Assembly: GCF_019303495.1 (NCBI RefSeq)
Contig: NZ_JAEVFI010000014.1
Location: 20,486 to 84,485 of the forward strand
Reading direction: 5' to 3'
Origin: Streptomyces sp. JJ66
GTDB lineage: Bacteria; Actinomycetota; Actinomycetes; Streptomycetales; Streptomycetaceae
Length of the DNA stretch: 64,000 nucleotides
Each line of letters opens with the position of its first letter. Position 1 is the stretch's first letter. The position numbers were made by a program, and so were the translations under genes. Of this stretch, positions 53,638-61,112 are shown piece after piece. Under the pieces are notes generated by a model, which saw only the letters and a program-made list of their open reading frames with translations, ran no database searches and was not told the DNA's origin.

Positions 53638-54000
53638 TCAGTCCTCCTCGAAGCGGGCGGCGCCCAGGTACTCCGGGCGCGGGTCGAGCGCGGCGGCCAG
53701 GCGGAAGTGGCGGCGGGCCTCGTCGGCACGGTTGGCGCGCTCCAGGGTGCGGGCCAGGGCGTGGTGGGCGAAGGCGTTGTCCGGCTCGCGTTCCAGGACC
53801 AGCTGAAACTCCAGCTCGGCCGAGCGCAGCTGCGCGGAGTGGTAGAAGGCGCGGGCCCGCAGCAGGCGGGCGGCGGTGTTCTCCGGGTGCGCGGTGATCA
53901 GCGGGTCGAGCAGCTTGACGGCGCCTCGCGGGTCCCCCGCCTCCAGCAGCTTCTCGGCGGCGCGGAAGTCGATGACGTGCGTCTCGGGCGTGCGGGACAT
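53638..54000 (-). CDS. Tetratricopeptide-repeat protein
   Basis: A 120-residue protein made of about three TPR units: residues of about 10-40 (AEKLLEAGDPRGAVKLLDPL), 45-75 (ENTAARLLRARAFYHSAQL) and 80-110 (NAFAHHALARTLERANRADE). Such repeats bind other proteins. The ATG at 54000 has a strong AAGGAGG 7 bases upstream. It lies 61 bases after coaE on the same strand and may be cotranscribed. No enzymatic domain is present and no partner is known. Confidence 0.88.
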   Translation of the reverse strand: MSRTPETHVIDFRAAEKLLEAGDPRGAVKLLDPLITAHPENTAARLLRARAFYHSAQLRSAELEFQLVLEREPDNAFAHHALARTLERANRADEARRHFRLAAALDPRPEYLGAARFEED

Positions 54001-54061
54001 ACGGTGCCTCCTTCGGCCCGGAACAACACCCGGGTGTACCGGAGCATTCCCGTCCCGCGCG

Positions 54062-54655
54062 CTAGGCACGCTTGCGCAGGCTCTCCCACACCTGACGGAC
54101 CTGCGGTTGAAGGGCGTCGAGCGGGCCGTCGTTGTCGATGAGGTGGTCGGCCAGCGCGCGGCGTTCGGCGCGGGTGGCCTGCGCGGCCATGCGGGCACGG
54201 GCCTCGTCCTCGGACATACCGCGCAGCTCGGTCAGGCGCCGCAGCTGGGTTTCGGGCGAGACGTCCACGACCACCACCACGTCGTACAACGGGGCGAGAC
54301 CGTTCTCGGCCAGCAGCGGCACGTCGTGGACGACGACGGCGTCCTGGCCGGCGGCCTGCCGCAGTTCGGCGGAGCGGGCGCCGACCAGGGGGTGGACGAT
54401 GGCGTTCAGCGCGGCGCGGCGCTCGGCGTCGGCGAAGACGATGCGGCCGAGCGCCGGGCGGTCGATGCCGCCGTCCGCGGTGAGGATGCCTTCGCCGAAC
54501 TCCGCGACGACGGCGGCGTGGCCCTCGGTGCCGGGTTCGACCACCTCGCGCGCGATGCGGTCGGCGTCGATGAGGACGGCGCCGTAGGAGACGAAGAGAC
54601 GCGCGACCTCGCTCTTGCCCGCGCCGATGCCGCCGGTCAGTCCCACAGTGAGCAT
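54062..54655 (-). CDS. coaE: Dephospho-CoA kinase
   Basis: A 197-residue kinase for the last step of coenzyme A synthesis. Walker A is [18 protein letters not shown] at residues 4-21, followed by [16 protein letters not shown] and the LID region around [17 protein letters not shown]. Unlike many actinobacterial CoaE proteins it has no C-terminal GrpB/UPF0157 domain. TAAGGT lies 7 bases before the ATG, which indicates a leaderless transcript and confirms the start. Confidence 0.95.
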   Translation of the reverse strand: MLTVGLTGGIGAGKSEVARLFVSYGAVLIDADRIAREVVEPGTEGHAAVVAEFGEGILTADGGIDRPALGRIVFADAERRAALNAIVHPLVGARSAELRQAAGQDAVVVHDVPLLAENGLAPLYDVVVVVDVSPETQLRRLTELRGMSEDEARARMAAQATRAERRALADHLIDNDGPLDALQPQVRQVWESLRKRA

Positions 54656-54662
54656 GGCCGAC

Positions 54663-54668
54663 ACCTTA
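54663..54668 (-). promoter_or_regulatory. -10 element of leaderless coaE
   Basis: TAAGGT on the minus strand ends 7 bases before the ATG. Confidence 0.5.
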
Positions 54669-54719
54669 CTGGCCGGTTCCGCGCGCGCCCCGGCCGGTGG
54701 CGTTCCCCCGGCAGCCGGA

Positions 54720-55676
54720 TCAGCTCTGGCCGTCGCCGCCTTCGCGCTCGCGGTCGGCCAGGAAGCGTTCGAAGACCGCGCCCAGCTCGTCCGCCGACGG
54801 CAGCTCGGCGGGCTCGGCGACGAGGTTGCCGCGCGTGGCGGAGCCCGCGATCGCGTCGTACTGCTGCTCCAGTCCGCGTACGACGGCGGCCAGTTCACCG
54901 TCGCCGTCGGCGAGCTGACGCTCGATCTCCGTCTGCGTCTTGTGGGCCTGGCCGCGCAGGGTGTGGGCCAGGGCGGGCAGGACGAGCCCGGTGGCCGAGG
55001 TGATCGTCTCGACGACGACGAGCGCGGCGTCCGGGTACGGGGAGCGGGCGATGTAGTGGGGGACGTGCGCGGCCAGGCCCAGCGCGTCGTGCCCGGCGCC
55101 GGTCAGCCGGTACTCCAGCAGCGAGGCGGCGCTGCCGGGGACCTGCGCCTCGTCGAACAGCGTGGGGCGGCCGGGCACCAGATCGCTGCGGTTTCCATGC
55201 GGGGTGAGACCGACGGGGCGGGTGTGCGGGACGCCCATGGGGATGCCGTGGAAGGTGACCGACAGCCGCACGCCCAGGCGCTCGACGATCTCGCGGACGG
55301 CGGCGGTGAACAGCTCCCACTGGACGTCCGGCTCGGGGCCGCTGAGCAGGAGGAACGGCGTGCCCGTCGCGTCGTGCAGCAGCCGGACCGCCAGCTCGGG
55401 GGCGTCGTAGGACACCCACTGGTCGCGGCGGAACGTCATCATCGGGCGGCGGGCCCGGTAGTCGATCAGGCGGTCGGCGTCGAAGCGGGCCACCGTCTGG
55501 TGCGGGCGGCTGTAGAGCAGGCGCTCCACGATCTGCTCGCCGGTGGCCCCGGCGTCGATGAAGCCCCCGAAGTGGTAGAGCATGACCAGACCGCCGCCGA
55601 CGCCACGGTCGATGATCTCGTCCACCGCTCGCAGGCCGCTCGGCTCCCACTCGTACAGATCACGCGGCTTCAACAC
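54720..55676 (-). CDS. PAC2-family proteasome-assembly-chaperone-like protein
   Basis: A 318-residue protein of the PAC2 (DUF75) family, related to the eukaryotic proteasome assembly chaperone 2 and common in actinobacteria. The pattern [20 protein letters not shown] near residue 30, followed by [17 protein letters not shown] near residue 60 and [15 protein letters not shown] near residue 145, is typical. The GTG at 55676 (next to a TTG) is preceded by GAGG. In actinobacteria its molecular role is not settled. Confidence 0.88.
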   Translation of the reverse strand: MLKPRDLYEWEPSGLRAVDEIIDRGVGGGLVMLYHFGGFIDAGATGEQIVERLLYSRPHQTVARFDADRLIDYRARRPMMTFRRDQWVSYDAPELAVRLLHDATGTPFLLLSGPEPDVQWELFTAAVREIVERLGVRLSVTFHGIPMGVPHTRPVGLTPHGNRSDLVPGRPTLFDEAQVPGSAASLLEYRLTGAGHDALGLAAHVPHYIARSPYPDAALVVVETITSATGLVLPALAHTLRGQAHKTQTEIERQLADGDGELAAVVRGLEQQYDAIAGSATRGNLVAEPAELPSADELGAVFERFLADREREGGDGQS

Positions 55677-55879
55677 GGCTTACCTCGCCCCTCGGGTTCG
55701 CTTACCGCCCTCTCCAACGCGGGGGGCGGCAAGGTCATTCCCGCCCGCTCTGCCGGTTTCCGGTGTGGCGCTGGCGCGGGGCGGCTCGGGCGGCAGGCGC
55801 GCGCCGTGAGCCGCCCGGGGGGCACCTGCCACCGGAGCGTGACGCCGCCAGCCCCCGGCAGGCACGCTACGGGAAGCCT

Positions 55880-56233
55880 TTACGGACGCCGCTGGCCGAG
55901 GACGCAGAACTCGTTGCCCTCGGGGTCCGCCAGAACAACAAACGACTGGTCGCCCTGGCCGACGTCCACGGGCCGGGCGCCGTGGGCTACCAGGCGAGCC
56001 ACCTCGGCGCCCTGGTCGTCCGGGCGGAAGTCGGGGTGCAGCCGGTTCTTCACCGTCTTGCCCTCCTCGACCTGGACAAAGAGCAGCCCCGGCAGGCGGT
56101 CTGGTGCGGGGCGGATCTCGAACTCCTCAGGAGAGGGTTCGACCACGACCCAGCCGAGCGCCTCGGCCCACCACTGCCCCAGGGCCACCGGGTCCCTCGC
56201 GTCCACCACTACCTGTTCCCATTCCAAAGCCAT
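55880..56233 (-). CDS. VOC-fold (glyoxalase/bleomycin-resistance-like) protein
   Basis: A 117-residue single-domain vicinal-oxygen-chelate protein. The two beta-alpha-beta-beta-beta modules are visible from EQVVVDARDPVALGQWWAEA to the C-terminal QSFVVLADPEGNEFCVLG, the standard ending of the fold. A catalytic metal is not certain, because the usual His/Glu ligands are only partly conserved. The start is supported by TAAGCT 6 bases upstream. It lies between rpsA and the PAC2 gene, with which it has no clear functional link. Confidence 0.88.
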   Translation of the reverse strand: MALEWEQVVVDARDPVALGQWWAEALGWVVVEPSPEEFEIRPAPDRLPGLLFVQVEEGKTVKNRLHPDFRPDDQGAEVARLVAHGARPVDVGQGDQSFVVLADPEGNEFCVLGQRRP

Positions 56234-56239
56234 CCCCCA

Positions 56240-56245
56240 AGCTTA
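56240..56245 (-). promoter_or_regulatory. -10 element of leaderless VOC gene
   Basis: TAAGCT on the minus strand ends 6 bases before the ATG. Confidence 0.45.
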
Positions 56246-56287
56246 GCCCGCATGTGATCATGGGGACACGGCCAGGCCCGACCGGCT

Positions 56288-56333
56288 ACGCGTGAGGCCC
56301 GCTCCCCCGGGTGGGGGAGCGGGCCTCACGCGT
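56288..56333 (-). terminator. Terminator of rpsA
   Basis: A 21-bp perfect stem (56288-56308 with 56313-56333) and a GGGT loop, 41 bases after the rpsA stop. Very stable, fitting a highly transcribed gene. Confidence 0.85.
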
Positions 56334-56374
56334 GGTGTTTCAGCCGCTCGGGCTCAGGGCCGGGGCCGCTGGGC

Positions 56375-57886
56375 TCAGCTCTGGCCGCCCGCGAGCTTCT
56401 CGCGGAGAGCCGCCAGGGCCTCGTCGGAGGCCAGCGCGCCGCTGTCCTCGCCGGAGTCCGACGAGTAGGAGCTGCCGCCGCCACCGCCCTGGCTGCCGCC
56501 GCCCTGCGGGGCACCGGCGGGGGCACCCTCGGCCTCGGCCTTCTCGTCGGCCTCGCGGGACTTGACGACCTGCGCCTGGTGCTGCTCGAAGCGCGTCTGC
56601 GCCACGGCGTACTGGTTCTCCCACTCCTCGCGCTGCTTCTCGTAGCCCTCGAGCCAGTCGTTGGTCTCGGGGTCGAAGCCCTCGGGGTAGATGTAGTTGC
56701 CCTGGTCGTCGTAGGACGCGGCCATGCCGTACAGCGTCGGGTCGAACTCGACGGCCATCGGGTCGGCGCCGAAGGACTCGTTGGCCTGCTTCAGCGACAG
56801 GCTGATGCGGCGGCGCTCCAGGTCGATGTCGATGACCTTGACGAAGATCTCGTCGTTGACCTGGACGACCTGCTCGGGGATCTCCACGTGGCGCTCGGCC
56901 AGCTCGGAGATGTGGACCAGGCCCTCGATGCCCTCGTCCACCCGGACGAACGCGCCGAACGGCACCAGCTTGGTGACCTTGCCGGGCACGACCTGGCCGA
57001 TCTGGTGCGTGCGGGCGAACTGCTGCCACGGGTCTTCCTGCGTCGCCTTCAGCGACAGGGAGACACGCTCGCGGTCCATATCGACGTCCAGGACCTCGAC
57101 CGTGACCTCCTGGCCGACCTCGACGACCTCGGAGGGGTGGTCGATGTGCTTCCAGGACAGCTCCGAGACGTGCACCAGACCATCGACGCCGCCGAGGTCC
57201 ACGAACGCACCGAAGTTGACGATGGAGGAGACGACGCCGGAGCGCACCTGGCCCTTCTGCAGGGTGGTGAGGAAGGTCTGGCGGACCTCGCTCTGCGTCT
57301 GCTCCAGCCAGGCACGGCGGGACAGGACCACGTTGTTGCGGTTCTTGTCCAGCTCGATGATCTTGGCTTCGAGCTCCTTGCCGACGTACGGCTGGAGGTC
57401 GCGCACGCGGCGCATCTCGACCAGGGAGGCGGGCAGGAAGCCGCGCAGGCCGATGTCGAGGATGAGACCGCCCTTGACGACCTCGATGACGGTACCGGTG
57501 ACGATGCCGTCCTCGTCCTTGATCTTCTCGATGGTGCCCCAGGCACGCTCGTACTGGGCGCGCTTCTTGGACAGGATCAGGCGGCCTTCCTTGTCCTCCT
57601 TCTGGAGAACCAGGGCCTCGATCTCGTCACCGACGGCGACGACCTCGTTGGGGTCAACGTCGTGCTTGATCGACAGCTCACGGGAAGGGATGACGCCCTC
57701 GGTCTTGTAACCGATGTCGAGCAGGACCTCGTCCCGGTCGACCTTCACGATGACGCCGTCGACGATGTCGCCGTCGTTGAAGTACTTGATCGTCTCGTCG
57801 ATCGCGGCGAGGAAGGCTTCCTCGGAACCGATGTCGTTGACCGCAACCTGCGGGGTGGTCACGGTGGTCTCGGTGCTGCTCGTCAT
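56375..57886 (-). CDS. rpsA: 30S ribosomal protein S1
   Basis: S1 binds mRNA at the ribosome platform and helps start translation. The 503-residue actinobacterial form has four S1 (OB-fold) domains instead of the six of E. coli, near residues 35-105, 120-190, 205-280 and 290-365; each shows the pattern seen in VNFGAFVDLGGVDGLVHVSEL and VPFGAFVRVDEGIEGLVHISE. The C-terminal 130 residues are Gln/Glu/Gly-rich and probably flexible. A strong promoter lies far upstream, leaving a leader of about 195 bases. Confidence 0.97.
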   Translation of the reverse strand: MTSSTETTVTTPQVAVNDIGSEEAFLAAIDETIKYFNDGDIVDGVIVKVDRDEVLLDIGYKTEGVIPSRELSIKHDVDPNEVVAVGDEIEALVLQKEDKEGRLILSKKRAQYERAWGTIEKIKDEDGIVTGTVIEVVKGGLILDIGLRGFLPASLVEMRRVRDLQPYVGKELEAKIIELDKNRNNVVLSRRAWLEQTQSEVRQTFLTTLQKGQVRSGVVSSIVNFGAFVDLGGVDGLVHVSELSWKHIDHPSEVVEVGQEVTVEVLDVDMDRERVSLSLKATQEDPWQQFARTHQIGQVVPGKVTKLVPFGAFVRVDEGIEGLVHISELAERHVEIPEQVVQVNDEIFVKVIDIDLERRRISLSLKQANESFGADPMAVEFDPTLYGMAASYDDQGNYIYPEGFDPETNDWLEGYEKQREEWENQYAVAQTRFEQHQAQVVKSREADEKAEAEGAPAGAPQGGGSQGGGGGSSYSSDSGEDSGALASDEALAALREKLAGGQS

Positions 57887-58276
57887 GTGGTAAAGGGCTC
57901 CGGTACGGACACAGAAGTCGTAGGTACTGCTACGCCGTGAGCCCGTATCGCAACCGCCGAAGCCGGACAGCCTTCAGAGGCGCTCCCCCGAAAAACGGCG
58001 AAGACACCTCGACAACCGAGGGGACATACAACAGAAGCGAGCGCGACCTGCTCCGTCCGAGGCGCGCAGGCCCGCAGCGCAACTTGTAGCATACGGCCGC
58101 GGGCGAGCATGGTCAATGCGCGTTTGCGACAGGTGGGACAGATGGGGCAAACCGCCACCGGTCCGGGACGCAGTCGCCGCCGCACACCGCAGTGTGCTCC
58201 CCGCACGCCGCACGTACAAGATGCCTACAGCCTATCGTTGCCGCGCGGCGCGACGGTGAAGGGGTGCGGCGGTGCG
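57887..58276. other. Divergent region: long rpsA leader and methyltransferase upstream region
   Basis: This 390-base spacer holds the rpsA promoter and its roughly 195-base untranslated leader (about 57887-58080). The leader has only a short hairpin (CCTCG with CGAGG, 58007-58021). The remaining part upstream of the methyltransferase gene shows no clear promoter and no gene. Confidence 0.5.
58088..58116 (-). promoter_or_regulatory. rpsA promoter
   Basis: On the minus strand TTGACC (58111-58116), exactly 17 bases, TATGCT (58088-58093). It is the best housekeeping-type promoter in the window. Confidence 0.75.
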
Positions 58277-59092
58277 GTGACACGTGACGACGAGGACGAC
58301 GACGGCTACGCGGTGCGCCGGGACGCGGGAGGCGCCGAAACCAGCCGCGCCAACCGCGGCTGGTGGGACCGCAACGCCGACGCCTACCAGCGCGAACACG
58401 GCGCGTTCCTCGGCGACGCCCGCTTCGTCTGGGGCCCCGAAGGGCTGGAGGAGGCCGACGCCCGCCTCCTGGGCGACCCCGCGACGCTGGCCGGGGCGCG
58501 CGTGCTGGAGATCGGCGCCGGAGCCGCGCAGTGCTCACGCTGGCTGGCCGCACAGGGCGCCCGCCCGGTGGCGCTGGACCTCTCGCACCGGCAGCTCCAG
58601 CACGCCCTGCGCCTCGGCGCGGACGGGCTGGGCCTGGTGGAGGCCGACGCCGGTGCGCTGCCCTTCGCCGACGGCGCCTTCGACCTCGCCTGCTCCGCCT
58701 ACGGAGCGGTGCCCTTCGTCGCCGATCCGGTCCGGGTCTTCCGCGAGGTGCGGCGCGTGCTGCGGCCCGGCGGGCGGTGGGTGTTCTCGGTGACGCACCC
58801 CTTGCGCTGGGCGTTCCCCGACGAGCCCGGGCCCGCAGGACTGACGGTCTCGGCGTCCTACTTCGACCGCACGCCCTACGTCGAGCAGGACGAGGCCGGG
58901 CGCACGCTGTACGTCGAACACCACCGCACGATGGGTGACCGGGTGCGGGACGTGGTAGCCGCCGGATTCACCCTGCTCGATCTGGTGGAGCCGCAGTGGC
59001 CAGCGTGGAACTTCGCCGAGTGGGGCGGCTGGTCCCCCCGGCGCGGCGCGCTCATCCCGGGCACGGCGATCTTCGTGTGCGCTCGCCCCTGA
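58277..59092 (+). CDS. Class I SAM-dependent methyltransferase
   Basis: A 271-residue methyltransferase. The GTG at 58277 (MTRDDEDDDGYAV) is preferred, with AAGGGG 12 bases upstream; a GTG 21 bases earlier is also possible. The SAM motif is VLEIGAGAAQCSRWLAAQG near residue 80, then PVALDLSHRQLQHA and DLACSAYGAVPFVADP. The C-terminus contains WNFAEWGGWSPRRG. It resembles the UbiE/MenG-like group, but streptomycetes have several of these and I cannot name the substrate. It is divergent from rpsA. Confidence 0.85.
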   Translation: MTRDDEDDDGYAVRRDAGGAETSRANRGWWDRNADAYQREHGAFLGDARFVWGPEGLEEADARLLGDPATLAGARVLEIGAGAAQCSRWLAAQGARPVALDLSHRQLQHALRLGADGLGLVEADAGALPFADGAFDLACSAYGAVPFVADPVRVFREVRRVLRPGGRWVFSVTHPLRWAFPDEPGPAGLTVSASYFDRTPYVEQDEAGRTLYVEHHRTMGDRVRDVVAAGFTLLDLVEPQWPAWNFAEWGGWSPRRGALIPGTAIFVCARP

Positions 59093-59253
59093 CCCTCCCC
59101 CAGTCTTCGCCCGGGCGAGAGGCCGGGGCCTTCCGCTCCGCCTTTCCCTCCGCCGCTCCGCCGGGGACCATGGCGGCGTGTGGCTCGGTCTCCCCGTGCG
59201 GGACGCGCTCGGCCGGGCCGCAGCCGCCGGCTGGTGAACCGCCGCCGGCTCCA

Positions 59254-59278
59254 CCGTGGCCCGGGCCTCAGGCCACGG
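59254..59278 (-). terminator. Terminator of the transglycosylase-like gene
   Basis: CCGTGGCC (59254-59261) pairs perfectly with GGCCACGG (59271-59278) over a 9-base loop, 29 bases after the stop codon. Confidence 0.55.
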
Positions 59279-59306
59279 GTGCCGCAGGTCCTCCTACCGG
59301 GCCGCG

Positions 59307-60920
59307 TCAGGCGCGGGACGCCCTGGCGGTCGGCTGGGGCTTGGTGGCCGCATCGTCCTGGTGGCCCGGCTCGGGCTGGTGCGCCGGGTCGTCCGCGTCG
59401 TCTTCCTCGGGGTCGGTGTCGCCGGTGTCGGTGTCGCCGTCAGCCTCATCGCCGCAGGGGTCGGTGGACTCGTCGTCGGGCTTGTCGCCGGGCTTGTCCT
59501 CGGGCTCCTCGCCGTCCTGCTGGGTCTCGTCCCGTTTCTCGCGGTCCTGCTTTTCGCCGTCCTGCTGGGCGCCTGGCTTCTTGGCTTCGTCCGGCTGGGC
59601 GTCCGGCTTCTTGGCGGGCTTCCGGTCGGTGGGCTTCTCGGTACCGGGCTCGGGCTGGTCCTCGTCCTCGCCTGGCTCGGTCGGCTCGTTTGGGTCGGCT
59701 TCGCACTCGGCCGGGAGCTCGTCGGGCTTCTCGCCCGGCTCGTCGGGCTCCCCGGGGGTGGTCGGCTTGTCGTGCGGCTTCTCCTGCGGGGGCGGGTCCA
59801 TGGGGTCGGGGCGGTCGCCGGGGCGGGCCGGGCGCGCGGGCCTGTCCTCGCCTGCCCGCCCGTCGAACCCGTCCGGCCGCTCCCGGTCCCCGCCGTTGCC
59901 CGGCTCCGGCTGGGGTTGCGGCTTCACCCCGGGCTGGGTTTCCGGCTTCGGCTTCGGCCCGGGCGTGGTCTCCGGCTTCGCACCAGGCTTGGCTTGGGGC
60001 TTCGGCTTCGCACCGGGCTTCAGCTTGGGGGCGTCCGCGGCTGCGGGCCGGTCGGAGACCGGGCGGGTGGCAGGCTGGTCCGGGTTGCCCGCGCCCGGGG
60101 AGCCGGGCAGGGAGCCGCTGGTGTCGGGGACCTCGCGCACACCCTTGCGGTAGAACTCCAGCCAGGACAGCACGGTGCGCAGGTATTCGGTGGAGCGGTT
60201 GTAGCTGAGGATGGCCTGTTCCAGGTCGGCGCGCTGGTCCAGGTTCCGGCCGTTCGCACACAGGTAGCGGGCGGCGGCCAGGGCCGCGTCGAAGATGTTG
60301 TTGGGGTCCTTGGCACCGTCGTCGTTGCCGTCGGCTGCCCAGGTGGCCCAGGTGGAGGGGATGAACTGCATGGGGCCGACGGCCCGGTCGTGGGTCGTGT
60401 CGCCGTCGTGCGCGCCGCCGTCGGTGTCGCGGATGAGAGCGAAGCCGTTGCCGTCGAGCTTGGGGCCGAGGATGGGCGCTGTGGTGGTGCCCTCGGCGTC
60501 CACCGCGCCGCCACGGGCCTGGCCGGATTCCACCTTGCCGATGGCGGCGAGCAGTTGCCAGGGCAGATTGCACCCGGGCCGCTCGGCGCGCACCGTGGAC
60601 TCGGCTCGCTGGTAGGCGGCCAGGACGGTGGCGGGGATACCTGCCTCGGCCGGGCCGGTGAGGACCGGAGTGCCGTCGGGGTCAAGGTCGTTGGACGTGC
60701 CCGGCTTGCCCGGCGACTCCAGCGGCGGGAGCTCGGTGTGGTAGGAGTCGTCGCCTTCGGGCAGCTGGTCACCGGCGCCCGCGGCCGGGTCCTTGGCCTG
60801 CGGTTCGGGCCACAGCGGAGCGCCGGGCGCCTGCGAGGCGGAGAGGACGACCATGGCGGCCGCAGCGACGGCCGTACTGGTCATACCCTTGCGAATCCTG
60901 CCACCCCTACGACCCGCCAT
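59307..60920 (-). CDS. Secreted lytic transglycosylase-like protein with long acidic tail
   Basis: A 537-residue exported protein. A signal peptide occupies about residues 1-33 (ending in SASQAPGAP). Residues of about 95-260 form an SLT-like lysozyme fold: PWQLLAAIGKVESGQARGG contains the catalytic Glu, AVGPMQFIPSTWATWAADG is the GxxQ-type second motif, and AILSYNRSTEYLRTVLSWL the third. From about residue 280 the protein is low in complexity: first a Lys/Pro stretch with near-repeats of KPGAKPKP and PGPKPKPE, then a tail rich in Asp, Glu, Pro and Lys. The tail may bind the cell wall or cations. Confidence 0.9.
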   Translation of the reverse strand: MAGRRGGRIRKGMTSTAVAAAAMVVLSASQAPGAPLWPEPQAKDPAAGAGDQLPEGDDSYHTELPPLESPGKPGTSNDLDPDGTPVLTGPAEAGIPATVLAAYQRAESTVRAERPGCNLPWQLLAAIGKVESGQARGGAVDAEGTTTAPILGPKLDGNGFALIRDTDGGAHDGDTTHDRAVGPMQFIPSTWATWAADGNDDGAKDPNNIFDAALAAARYLCANGRNLDQRADLEQAILSYNRSTEYLRTVLSWLEFYRKGVREVPDTSGSLPGSPGAGNPDQPATRPVSDRPAAADAPKLKPGAKPKPQAKPGAKPETTPGPKPKPETQPGVKPQPQPEPGNGGDRERPDGFDGRAGEDRPARPARPGDRPDPMDPPPQEKPHDKPTTPGEPDEPGEKPDELPAECEADPNEPTEPGEDEDQPEPGTEKPTDRKPAKKPDAQPDEAKKPGAQQDGEKQDREKRDETQQDGEEPEDKPGDKPDDESTDPCGDEADGDTDTGDTDPEEDDADDPAHQPEPGHQDDAATKPQPTARASRA

Positions 60921-60993
60921 ACGGCCGTCCCTCCCCTATGCGTGTGCGTGGTCATGCTGCCGTGTGCACGGCGAAATCAACGGCAGCGAGGTG

Positions 60994-60999
60994 ACTTTA
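60994..60999 (-). promoter_or_regulatory. Possible -10 of the transglycosylase-like gene
   Basis: TAAAGT on the minus strand, about 75 bases before the ATG. No clear -35; I looked for a c-di-AMP riboswitch in the leader and did not recognise one. Confidence 0.3.
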
Positions 61000-61112
61000 C
61001 GACACCCCGCTGCCTTCGGCCACGGCCGGGGTGATCCGGTTTCCGGACACCATGCGGCGCTGGCGCCCGGCGGCCGTCCGGCTAGTGAACGGGGCCTGGC
61101 CACAGACGTGCG

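Noticed and set aside
60921..61112. c-di-AMP (ydaO-type) riboswitch upstream of the transglycosylase-like gene
   Set aside because: Such elements precede wall-lytic genes in actinobacteria, but I cannot find the conserved core in this 192-base spacer.
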